A stretch of DNA of 64,000 nucleotides from Incurvaria masculella (Eukaryota > Arthropoda > Insecta > Lepidoptera > Incurvariidae). Position 1 is the first letter of the stretch. Each line of letters opens with the position of its first letter. The DNA lies in assembly GCA_946894095.1 (NCBI GenBank), contig OX335658.1:15925001-15989000 (forward strand), read 5' to 3'. Below are positions 23,051 to 32,803 of this stretch, piece by piece. Below the pieces are notes generated by a model. The model had not been told where the DNA came from, did not search any database, and was given only the letters and a program-made list of their open reading frames with translations. A program made the translations under genes and the position numbers.

Positions 23051-23432
23051 CAGCCTCAGTGGCCCAGTGGCGCGACACTTCGGCGATCGCTCTCCGAAGT
23101 TAAGCAACGCTGGGTCCGGTCTGGTCTTGGATGGGTGACCATTCGACCGTTGAGAGAGGCTGGCCATGGTTCGGATTCCACGTTAAACTGTAGGTCCCCT
23201 TCCTTACTTACTAGGTGGTAGTTTTAATCCCGCCCGGGTTGGTACCATCGCATTGGATGAACGATGGTCGAAGCGGCAATGAAAATTGTCCGTGTTTTCC
23301 ATCCAGTTCAATGTAGCCGTGCAATATAAGGAAGGTCCTGGCATGGCACCTAGTTCCCATGTGGAGTGTTGGGCTAATACCATGACAGAAGGTGTGGTAT
23401 TAGCCATCCATGTCCAGTCACATAAAAAAAAA
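23051..23432 (+). mobile_element. SINE with 5S-rRNA-derived head, young copy
   Basis: Starts CAGCCTCAGTGGCCCAGTGG, a tRNA box A-like start, then from 23093 to 23140 carries CCGAAGTTAAGCAACGCTGG and CTTGGATGGGTGACC. These correspond to box A, the intermediate element and box C of insect 5S rRNA, the pol III internal promoter. After that comes the same body as the tRNA-headed SINEs (GCCCGGGTTGGTACCATCGC, TTTTCCATCCAGTTCAATG) and the tail CCATGTCCAGTCACATA followed by A's. Very close to 53437-53829. Confidence 0.9.
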
Positions 23433-23884
23433 CCTTCTATTTCAGCATCTTGCCCGAGCGAATCGTCTCCCGGATGGACCCAGGATAGATTTTTATTGTT
23501 TTAAATTACCCCAACCCTTCCGCCTTGTGTTCCCGCGAAGCGCCAACTCACGCGGAGCCCAGCGGTATTGTTGCCAGACGCTCGTTGTCTCCCCTTAAGG
23601 GAAGATGTTGTGAAAGCTCTTTCTAATGGATAGTGTCTTCGAGAAAAAAGGACCGGCGATAAAAAGTTGGAACAAGTTGGCCATTTTGTTTTTATTACGA
23701 AGTTGTTGGGTCATCGTTGAATTTTATAGCTGTCCCACTGAAGTTCAGGGCTGTTCGCGGTACATTCAATACATTAATACCGATTTGAGGAAGTGATAGG
23801 GCAATGGTAACCGTACTGAAGCAGAAGATCAGTTTTCGTCAAGGCGAATCCTTATTAACATTATTAATGCGGAAGACTTTGTCT
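23433..23884. other. Intron sequence, no gene seen
   Basis: No coding or repeat signal recognised. Confidence 0.4.
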
Positions 23885-24095
23885 GTCGATTGCGTTTTTA
23901 AATGTTGATGAATTTCGGAATAGAGATAATGTGGATCTTGGAAAAAGACCTTTTGTCTCGCTAATTAAACTCGAACGGGGTGAAGTAGAGGATGAAAGTT
24001 TATGCAGGTATCTAGCAAAAAAAAACGGCCCATATCAGTCCAAAACGACATTAAACCCGGAGCCGGGCACCTATAATTATAACAATGAATAGCTA
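23885..24095 (+). mobile_element. Helitron-like fragment with GC-stem end
   Basis: GATGAATTTCGGAATAGAGA and the end CCCGGAGCCGGGCACCTATAA resemble the 3' part of the element at 46505-47068 (same order of motifs). Degenerate; the terminal CTAG is not preserved. Confidence 0.5.
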
Positions 24096-24597
24096 TCGTA
24101 CCGGACTCTGTTAGGGATAATATAGAAAGGCCCCATTTCCGGTTTTTGAAAGTCCTGTCTATTAACTATTTGTATGGAATAAATATGCTAGATCAGTTGC
24201 TCTGTTGCTGCGTGAAAAGGGGACTAACCATTAGATATTCTTTGGATTTGAAAGGGATGGATAACCGATAACCTATAAATTTAATACTTAAATAAATAAT
24301 TAATTAATAATACTTAAAACTTAAAAAACTTTTCAATATCACAGAAGTCTCAATATGACAGAGTTGGTTTATGCTGCTCCAATTCACAAGCTTTACTCAG
24401 TCGACCCGACCTCTATCGGAAAACTGAATCTTTCGCGAGGAGCCGGCTACCGCAGTTAGTGTTTTGATATTCATATAATTCATAAATAATTTTTATATTA
24501 CTTTAAATATTTCATAAAATTATTTATAAAAGTATAATTAGAATAGGATGTCCACAAATATTTCACTAGTAGTAATTGTTCCTAGAGTAATGTAAAA

Positions 24598-24872
24598 AAC
24601 TGGCCAAGTGCGAGTCGGGCTCGGTTCCGTATCATCGCACAAGATTGAACCCAAAAAAAGACATTTTTTTGAATGGGGACCATAATTTTTATTATTTTTA
24701 AATCTTGCCTATTTGTTGTTATAGCGGCAAAATAAATACATAGCCTGTGAAAATTCCAGCTTCCTGCTTATTGGGGTATACAGCCCTGTGATAGACGGAC
24801 GGACGGAGGGACGGACAGATGGACGGACGGACGGATGGACGGACGGAGATCGGAGGCTTAGTAGCGTAAAAA
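24598..24872 (+). repeat. ACGG-repeat dispersed element, copy 2
   Basis: CTGGCCAAGTGCGAGTCGGG, CTTGCCTATTTGTTGTTATA, then a long (GGAC)n tract at 24795-24846 and CGGAGGCTTAGTAGCG. The terminal GGAACCCT part is missing. Confidence 0.75.
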
Positions 24873-26293
24873 CTAAAATGATAAACCCGAAAGTAGATGT
24901 GACGTTTCTGTCTGAATATTTACGTAATTGAACAGATCCACGGATTCCCATGTATTTTTTCTTTATTAAAATTTATAATTCAAGAGTTTCAACCACTCGT
25001 GTGTTACCAACAGTCGACAGCTGGTACTAATTGTTTCATGGAAAAAACTGGCTTCGATGAAATCGTTTTCACACCGGCCTCATTCTTACATAATCAATAG
25101 TTACCAAGTGTGCGTTTGGAGCGAGGATGAAGTTCGATCTTTGTATTCCTTGTGGGTTTCGGCACTTAAAAAAAAGCCCACGGAAATTATTCCCGTGCAT
25201 GTTATATCGTAAGAGCCGACCGAGGAATTTCTCGTTCGTTGTTTGGATTTCACGGTAAAACGGTTTGGCGGTAGCATTTAGATCTAAGTGTGTATTTCAT
25301 AATTATGGACGGAAACAATATGTTATGTAAACCCGTGAAGTTTCTTTGCGGGTTCTTTACTGGGTTGATCGAATCCGCTGATCTTTGTGACGTAACTTAG
25401 GGTAGTTTGAGTAGTAAATGGCGTCCTTTCAGTTATTACGTATCGTTGGAACACGAAAGCATCGGAAGGGATCAAATTTGTAAGCGATCTAACTTGCAGT
25501 CTATGTATCATCCCTAAAATCTCTATGCTAAAATGTGACTCTGCCGCTACACTGACTCATTCCTGTCGCCACTTCCGTCCTTTCTTACTCGTTACTTGTA
25601 TTGAACAATATATAGGGTTTTTTTTGTGGCATAAAAAAACCGGGACGAATACCTTTTTTTTCAAATAAATGAGAGGTGACACGTGTTTTTTTAAATTTTC
25701 CTTATTATTTCAAAATGAAACTCAAAACATAACCTCAAAAATAATTTCAGTACATTTTGTATGAAATAATTTTGTTGTCATCCGTCAATAGACTCTGTGT
25801 GTCTTTACATTCTAAGCCTATGGATAACACGTAAAATTATACACATATCAAAAACACCCTCATAAATCTACTTGTATGTATTATATATGGTATGTAATAA
25901 GAAACATATTTTCCATAGCCCTCGAAATACTTTTGGAAACCATTTAATTAAAAGGTGAATTTCAAAGTTGGGATTGCCTCTAAGTCAACGTAACAAATTA
26001 CAAAGTAAAGTTCTTAAGAGCTGTCTCGAACCTTAACCCGCCCGCAAGAAAGCTACCATGTCAAAAGTTCTCTGCACTTTTCAAAGCGTCGACGGCTGAT
26101 CATGAATTATGCTCAAGAAAGCAATTAAGTGGAAAGGCATTTAATTAAAACATTTGGTGTGAAGAGTTCATCGTTAATATCCGGTGAAAAACGACGCTCA
26201 ACGATGCTTTTGAGGTGTGAATTTAATTAGGTCTAGGTTATTCCTATGGTTATATATCCTAGAATATGGAATCTAGCCATTCTCCCCGTTTTT
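24873..26293. other. Intron with old repeats, no gene seen
   Basis: 25230-25415 is a plus-strand LINE 3' end of the same family as 22790 (ACCCGTGAAGTTTCTTTGCG). 25690-25830 is the old repeat shared with 4640 and 17490. No coding sequence recognised. Confidence 0.6.
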
Positions 26294-26307
26294 ACTAAAC
26301 TCATGTC

Positions 26308-26847
26308 AGTCAGTCAGCGTGTTTATGTACGTCCACTGCTGGACATACGCCTCTCCAATTTTTCTCCAGTCCTCCCGGCCCTCGGCGGTACGGAACCTCT
26401 GCTTTCCGTCGTCCCACCTGGCGGGAGGTCTTCCCACACTTCGTTTTCCTGTCCACGGCCGCCAGTATAGGACACGGTTACCCCAATGGTCGTCGTCTCT
26501 TCGACTGATGTGACTAGCCCACCGCCTTTTGAGCTTAGCCACCCGGTGTCCAATATCGACTACTTTGGTACGTCGGCGGATTGCCTCGTTACGTATGGTA
26601 TATCCCGTAGCGATATTCCCAGCGTGGCTCGCTGCATTGCTCGCTGGGCAACTTTCAACCTTTGGACACCGGCGACCGTCAGAGTCCACGTTTCATATCC
26701 GTACGGCATAACCGGGAGGACGCACTGGTCAAATATTCGGGTCTTTAGATTTTGCGGGAGGCCAGACCTCAGAGCGAATTTTAGCTTTCCGAAGGCAGCT
26801 CAACCCAGTTGAATCCGTCTCTCAACCTCCTTCTACCAAGCCTCATG
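26308..26847 (-). mobile_element. 5'-truncated RTE-type LINE with perfect target duplication
   Basis: The 14 bp direct repeat ACTAAACTCATGTC at 26294-26307 and 26848-26861 brackets 540 bp. On the minus strand the ORF end reads HRVAKLKRRWASHI, WRPWTGKRSVGRPPARW and GEAYVQQWT, the C-terminal signature of RTE-clade reverse transcriptase ORFs. Upstream, in another frame, lies FDQCVLPVMPYGYETWTLT. A frameshift and 5' truncation make it dead on arrival or since. The 3' end (left) has a CAGT-type microsatellite tail. Target-primed reverse transcription explains the structure. Confidence 0.93.
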
Positions 26848-26861
26848 ACTAAACTCATGTC

Positions 26862-27696
26862 TCCAGTTATTAACACAATTATAAAATATTTTATTTTATT
26901 TTAATTATCAAGCAGAATTAACAGAAAAACAGGTACACATTAAAATGTTAAGATTATAGAATAAATTGTACATAAAATCTAAACAAGAATAAAACTTATA
27001 ATATAACAATTAAAAAAACTTTTCCTCAGTCGGTTCCCATGGAGGAGATTTTTTACATAGTGTAATGAGCACCGCTACTATAAATTGATTATATCACTGT
27101 AATAAATATTATAATCATGGACAAATAATGTTGACAGAAAATTTAAAAAATAAACAGTCAAATTAATCAACTATACATCTATATACTATTCAATAATATA
27201 ATAAATAAAAAAATATATCTTTATTTATATATTATACCTACACACTCTTAATCACCCTGACACCAACCCACACTCTCTCACACTTTTAAAACTTAATACT
27301 CGCTTAGTTATATACATATGCTCATTTCCATGTTTAATTTAAGTTTAGATTTAAGCAAGGTTATCTACGCTTAGATAGAAGTCAACTCAAATTGTAAATT
27401 TTAAATCTGTGAAAACATGTTTTTGGCTTTTGACAATAACGTTGTCCATTTTTGTATATGAATTGTGTATAAGCTGTAAGTTTTCCAATAAATAAATAAA
27501 TAAAATAAATAAATAAATAAATTTGCTTTTGTTGCTGCAGAGAACCGAGCATTCAGTTTCGCAATTAAAATATGGTTACAAGCCCCTCGCTGTATTATCG
27601 AGCTTTTTCTACAGCATGGAATTCTTTCAGCGGGCTGTTAAAATAAATAGATTAACAACAAATTCGTATTTTCCCACGATGTTTTCCAATTTTAAT
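26862..27696. other. AT-rich intron sequence with simple repeats
   Basis: TTTTATTTTATTTT near 26885, a run of ATAA repeats at 27488-27521. No gene seen. Confidence 0.5.
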
Positions 27697-28437
27697 AAAA
27701 ATGACCGGTATGGTTTGCCGTGCTGAGAATCAAAAGTGCTCAGAAAAACCAATAAAAAAAATGTAACAAAAAAAATAACCGACTTCAAAGAAAAAGCACT
27801 AAAAATTAAAAAATAATTGCCATTTTTTTGTAGTTACGATTACCGACTCCAAAAATAACAATAATCGTAATTACAAAAAAATGGCAAGTATTTTTTACTT
27901 TTTAGTGCTTTTTCTTTGAAGTCAGTTATTTTTTTGTAAATTTTTTTATTTGTTTATTTTTAGTGAATCTGAAGTACACTAACTAATTTGTACACGTCCT
28001 TTCCAATAAAAAAAGAATCCGGTTGACGTTATATTGAGTTATTCGTCCATTTGTCTCGCACATCTTAATACAAATTTAAGACTTATATGATTTTCTCATC
28101 GATATCATTGTTAGAACTTAACCAAATTAAAATGGGACTACTTGGGAAGCACTAGCTTTCATTTAAAAAAATAATCATCAAAATCGGTTCACCCAGGCAA
28201 AAGTTACGAGGTAACAAACATAAATAAAGATACACACGAATTGAAAACCTCCTCCTTTTTTGAAGTCGGTTAAAAACACCTCGCCTCGCGAAGCCACGCT
28301 CAGCGAGGCACCCTGCTAGCGGGTTTGCGGACTGTCGCAAGGCTATCGAGCTTGTTCAAATTACGCTTGAAGACTCCCAGGCTATGGGTCCGAGGAAAGG
28401 CACCCGCCGACAGACAGTTCCATATCCTGGTGGTACA
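27697..28437 (-). mobile_element. LINE 3' end interrupted by an AACCGACTTC element
   Basis: LINE pieces at 27697-27745 and about 28270-28437 match the continuous copy at 16432-16580. The right piece encodes, on the minus strand, RIWNCLSAGAFP and LGVFKRNLNKLDSLATVRKP. Between them (about 27746-28271) is an element beginning AACCGACTTCAAAG and ending GAAGTCGGTT, whose first ~160 bp also form a long imperfect hairpin (CAAAGAAAAAGCACTAAAAA against its inverse near 27900). The LINE copy also abuts the TTAA element that starts at 28442. Confidence 0.75.
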
Positions 28438-28441
28438 TTAA

Positions 28442-29308
28442 CCTTCATAAGGCTCTCAGGTGATTGTACCGTTCAGGCCCTCGGGCCAAAAAAGACCCAT
28501 ACATGTTATTGTGTATTCTTTTGTAATTTTTTTTAAGTGGATTTTTTATCTATTGTTAATTATTAACTTAATGATTCATATGTAAAAATTTTAAGGTGGG
28601 CTAAGCACATGAGGCATATAAAATGAATTAAAAATTTTGGGGTCGTCCCGTCCGGGCGCTTGCCGTCCTGTCTGCTGAGACATGGCTCCAATATAGACGG
28701 CACGTTGGCCGCATGGTGAATCCAGTGTCTGCAAGCACTCTTAGCTGTCTAGCAGCTAAGAGCCTGTCGGCCATCGCTCTCGACTGCAGCGCTGCATATG
28801 CACTTATGTAGTTGGAAAATGTCGCAAACAAGTCTCCACCCTACGCCGATCCAAAATGTGTTGTCATCCAGAAATATTCATATTTTCGGAGATGAAAGTG
28901 CATGTATCCATGCACCCGATTCTGGTGCGCAGGCTGCCTTGAATCGCACTTCTTCCGTCAGTATGTCGCGCTCAATTATTGCTTTTAATCGGTTTATGTT
29001 TATTTTGTCCCAATTTTGTTGGAGGTCGGTGATGTCGTGTTGGGACAAATCAAATTCCAGGCCTTCAAAGCATCGTCGACATGACTGATTCCAACTACAA
29101 GTTGAATGACCATATACCACATACTTGGTCAGTCATTATTACAATCAATGTGAACTGCAAATAAAATAAGATAACAAAAAATGTATTCCGGGTCAATTTT
29201 GACCCAAAAGACGTTTAAGTAAAATAAAAGTATAGACAAAAATGGTAACTAGTACCGGCTTCGAATTTGCTTGAAATGTGTTTATTTGGTACGAGGGCCG
29301 TATGAAGG
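28442..29308. mobile_element. 867 bp TTAA element (family D) carrying a foreign ORF fragment
   Basis: TTAA at 28438-28441 and 29309-29312. Inverted ends CCTTCATAAGGCTCTCAGG and CCTTCATACGGCCCTCGTAC. Subterminal blocks contain GGGCCAAAAAAGACCC on the left and GGGTCAATTTTGACCC, a near-perfect palindrome, on the right. It has the features of a non-autonomous piggyBac-type element (inference from TTAA). The middle carries a degenerate coding fragment on the minus strand (see 28628-29100). No transposase is recognisable. Confidence 0.8.
28628..29100 (-). pseudogene. Degenerate fragment of an invertebrate retroelement-like ORF
   Basis: The minus strand reads FKAACAPESGAWIHALSS, a stop, then FLDDNTFWIGVGWRL, VESDGRQALSC, a stop, then SILEPCLSRQDGKRPDGTT. 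The order and spacing match a domain I recall from many invertebrate repeat-encoded proteins (W-HALP, DDETFRI-V-LRLG, G-HGLSC, DGKRPDG), usually in retroelement-like ORFs. The exact clade is uncertain. At least two stops make it non-functional. It lies entirely inside the TTAA element. Confidence 0.6.
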
Positions 29309-29312
29309 TTAA

Positions 29313-30410
29313 ATCAAGGAATGTATACATATTAAATAAAGAGCCCTGCAAAAAGAACTACCTTATGAAGGCAGAAATCGAACCAGCAAAACATACCATA
29401 CGCGGGGATTGCGTCTGCCAATTGCACCACCTGCTGCGTATTATCCAACAGTAATAAATGCCTCTTACTAACAGAGTGTTTAATATTATACCTACATACA
29501 TTTATTTAACGCTTTACCGGCGTTGTGGACAATGACTGCAAATATTGACCATTCAAAAATATAACCGTCATCATAGACATCGTATTTGGCAGTTCTTGGT
29601 TGACTTTAGAAAATATACTTTTTCGTACTAAGCACCTACGTCGCCTTTTCCAAGGAATGAGATATGTATGTAAATTAACCACAAAGCAAGGACACATTCG
29701 TTAAAGAAAGAGCTCTATAAAAATATATAGTACAAAAACAGACATACTGCTTTATTAAACCCACTACTGAGCGCACCAGATCGCGGCAATTTTTCCGTTG
29801 CGAGCGACAGCCGTGAAATGATCGAATCAACCCCACGTTGCAATATGTGCTAGATCTCATTTATTGCACTGTCACTTGCGGTTTTGTAACGTCACTGTTG
29901 GCCACATCACCGACACAGAATATAAATAATGCAAAACGTTCTTTTATTAAGCACAGAGTCATATCATATTCCAAAAAAGTAAGACCGTTCGGCCAGTTTT
30001 ATCTCAATTAGCGGTTACAAACCAGGTGAGTTGAACGCTACGACATCGCAAGTAGGAAAGCGACCCTCGTTTGCAACTGAAAATGCACACTCCAAACTCA
30101 AACGAACCAATTTCACCTCGTAACCACAGACTACCCCCGACAGACCTCTAACGATTCTGTCACCGCCTCAACCAGTAGAACGACGCCGCAAGACGGAGTA
30201 TCCTTCCTAAGCCCACCCTACACCTTTGCCTGCTTATTCAATAACTATGTAAATTGAGTCTCCACAGCCACGTCGGCGCAGGCTGCTGGGAGGGTGTGCG
30301 GCGGAGGGGGGTGTTCGTATCGCCGCGGCACATCTTAATTGCTCAGACGGAGAGCGTAACAACTTCATGTAGCCGTTGCGTGGGGCAAATATTACGGAAG
30401 GCGTTATCGT
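29313..30410. other. Intron sequence, no gene seen
   Basis: 29596-29722 resembles 7634-7755 (TTCGTAC, GTTAAAGAAAGA; an old dispersed repeat). A GC-richer patch lies at 30180-30400, without recognisable coding sequence. Confidence 0.5.
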
Positions 30411-30795
30411 TTGAGAGGCTCGTGGCTCAGGGGCGGGTGGACTTGCCTTGCTTGCCGGAGGGTTCAAATCCCCGCTGATGCACCACTTTCTTTATCATTC
30501 TGAGTTGGGTAAGTGCGTTTAGTTACGAATGCGGCATGGTTCGGGATCCAAGTAAAACTGTAGGTCCCCTTTTCCAACTAGGTGGTAGGGTTAAGCCGGC
30601 CCGGGTTGGTATCATCGTATTGGATGAAAAGATGATCGAAGCGGCAAGAGTGTCCGTGTTTTGCATCCAGTTCAATGTAGCCGTGCTCATAAAGGGGTCT
30701 TAGACTGACACCTAATTCCATTGGGACCGCGGTGTGTTCAGCTAATGTCATGACGGTGGGTGTGGTATTAGTCACCTAGGTCCAGTTACATCAAA
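30411..30795 (+). mobile_element. SINE copy, tRNA head
   Basis: Head GAGAGGCTCGTGGCTCAGGG with box B GGGTTCAAATCCCC at about 30461-30475, then the family body (GTAAAACTGTAGGTCCCC, CCGGGTTGGTATCATCG) and tail GTCCAGTTACATCAAAAG. It combines a tRNA head with the tail subtype usual in the 5S-headed copies. Confidence 0.85.
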
Positions 30796-30933
30796 AGTTA
30801 GCTTTTACATATTATGAACTTAATAATTGTATGTATAAAATAGATAATACATTATATCGTTATCTCAATAATTTGAGTTACAGCGACATCTACATTTGAA
30901 GCATTTTAATCAGATTTTGAAAATAATCTGAAA

Positions 30934-30981
30934 AAGTATTGGTCCTGCTTCTGACGAATGTCAGAAGCAGGACCAATACTT
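30934..30981. repeat. Perfect 22 bp hairpin, 4 nt loop
   Basis: AAGTATTGGTCCTGCTTCTG plus AC, loop GAAT, then the exact inverse. Just upstream, TTGAAAATAATCTGAAAAAG also occurs at 56920-56942 followed by GTATTGGTC, where no hairpin follows. Too short for a typical pre-miRNA; probably an end-joined inverted duplication or small palindrome. Confidence 0.85.
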
Positions 30982-31572
30982 ATATACCAATACCAATAGT
31001 ATCAATATCAACACATAGTTGATATCAACATCAACTATGTTTCACGCGATTATGTGAAATATATCACTAACCCAAGCTGGCTTAACCCTATCACTTAGTG
31101 GTCTCCACAAATTCATGTATTCCAACCAGGAACTATTGTGTCGAAATGCACACCAACTAAGCTAGTAAAAAAAAGTGTCACGTGAACTGGGTGGGAATCG
31201 AACCCATGATATAGCAAGTATGGTTGAGAGCACGTGTAAAATTTGGTCGATACGTGAAGCTAAAAAAACCTACTCAACGAAAGATGGGGTAAGCAGACCG
31301 CGGCCACGGCAGACTGTTTACGAAAATTCACTCATGTTTTCACCTTTATGCGTAGACGTGTTCTTAGACTCAAGGTATTCAGGCCTTTCAGAGCAGCTAC
31401 CTATTAAGATGCGGACAGGGTGCGACTGGGTAGCTCAAGAGAGCTTATGCCCCGATCCCGAGCGTTCTCTGCATACTGAGCAGAGTATGGGCATCTACCC
31501 AATGCTTCCTGATAGGCTGTCGATAAATTAACCAAAAATGTTAGCCCAGTCATATTAGGAGTTTCACCTCGG
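30982..31572. other. Intron with old repeat sequence, no gene seen
   Basis: GTGGGAATCGAACCCA at about 31191-31206 is the inverse of a tRNA box B and may be the head of a decayed minus-strand SINE of another family. 31175-31531 is open in one forward frame but shows no recognisable protein. Confidence 0.45.
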
Positions 31573-31946
31573 TTTTTTTTTATGCGACCTGACATGGATG
31601 GCTAATACTACACAACTACCGTTATGATATTAGCCCAATACACCACATTCCCGAAGGAATTAGGTGCCATGCCAGGACCTTCCCTTTATGAGCACGGCTA
31701 CATTGAACTGGATGGAAAACACGGACAATTTTTCAGTGCGGCTTCGACCATATTTTCATCCAATGCGATGGTACCAACCCGGGCGGGCTTAAACCCTAGT
31801 AGGGGAAGGGGACCTACAGTTTTACATGGATTCCGAACCATGGAGCAGCTCGCATTCGTGACGAAATGCACTTATCGAACTCTGAAAGATATTGAACCCG
31901 GGCCTCTGGTACGCTAGGCCAGTCCCCGCGCCACTACGCTACGAGA
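31573..31946 (-). mobile_element. SINE copy, tRNA head
   Basis: T run at 31573-31581 (poly-A on minus), ATGCGACCTGACATGGATGG, full body, and head ending at about 31946 (CAGTCCCCGCGCCACTACGC). Closely similar to 9643-10060. Confidence 0.9.
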
Positions 31947-32241
31947 GCGAGAGATAATAAGCTGTAAACTCGTCTAAACCTTTATTTTAAAATTCCAAAA
32001 GTGGTCTCAAAAGTCTCATAAAATATAGTGTCCGTGTCTTAAGATATTCAAGGTTTTTCGCAAATAACTCGTTGCCTATGGTGTCAATGCTATTTGCAGA
32101 TACATATAATGAAAATATGTAGTTGATACAATTCTCTACCAATATTGTTCATGACATTTTTTTAAGGTGTAACCGTCTTTGAGCTAAGTTAGGCATGCAT
32201 TCAATAATTCGAGGTCAATTGTGAGTCCCAGTAAATAATAC
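31947..32241. other. Intron sequence, no gene seen
   Basis: Unremarkable AT-rich DNA up to the retrotransposon target site. Confidence 0.4.
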
Positions 32242-32245
32242 GTAT

Positions 32246-32777
32246 TGTTACGAGCGCGCCCCGCTGCGAAGACATAGCGCTGATACACTACCAAAGTGCG
32301 CCAAATGGTTCCTTCGAATTTCAGTAGATGGCGCTACTTGTCTTATTGCATTGCGCAGGCTATCGCATCACTGTCGTCCCATATAAAGTGACGCCTCGTC
32401 CAGCTGACTTCAGAAACAAATCTCGGACATTCTAGTAATGTCTCGAGGGAGATTGTTCTCGACTGCTGCCCTACATGGGCGCCTAGAAATCGGTGGAGTG
32501 TTCTGGAAAGAAGCTCCACCGATATAAAAGGCGCCCAAGGCGCTGAGGGCGGCAGTCTATTTTTGGAAGCGAAGTGAGCGACAACAAGCGATATAGAAGT
32601 GCAGTGAACTAGCTCTGAAGTGAATCAGTGAAGTGAGTGATATAGTTTGTAAATTAGTGTTTGGATTAACCTAGTGTGAAATTGTATTTGTGAGTTTGCT
32701 TGTGAATTATTTGAAATAAAGGAAGAGTGTTAAGTATTGGTGTTTTCTTCTCTAATCTGCACCCTACCCGCGTAACA
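32246..32777 (+). repeat. 5' LTR (532 bp)
   Basis: Starts TGTTACGAG and ends CGCGTAACA. TATAAAAG at 32523-32530, with CAGTCT about 30 bp downstream as a likely initiator, and AATAAA at 32715-32720, give U3/R/U5 order. An imperfect inverted repeat (32477-32498 and 32514-32536, core ATCGGTGGAG/CTCCACCGAT) surrounds the TATA box. Confidence 0.95.
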
Positions 32778-32779
32778 AT

Positions 32780-32797
32780 TGGTGTCAGAAGCGGGGA
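32780..32797 (+). other. Primer-binding site, tRNA-Leu type
   Basis: TGGTGTCAGAAGCGGGG begins two bases after the 5' LTR and is complementary, with one or two mismatches, to the 3' end of insect tRNA-Leu (ending TTCTGACACCA). Confidence 0.85.
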
Positions 32798-32803
32798 TTA
32801 GAG

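Noticed and set aside
23093..23140. A 5S rRNA gene
   Set aside because: Only the promoter-bearing middle of 5S is present, joined to a SINE body and poly-A; it is a SINE head.
26486..26812. 108-codon plus-strand frame
   Set aside because: Antisense shadow of the RTE LINE coding sequence on the minus strand.
30934..30981. Possible pre-miRNA
   Set aside because: 48 nt total with a perfect stem and 4 nt loop is shorter and more perfect than typical animal pre-miRNAs.
31175..31531. 118-codon open frame on the plus strand
   Set aside because: No recognisable domain, overlaps an inverted tRNA box B-like motif and repeat-like sequence; probably chance.
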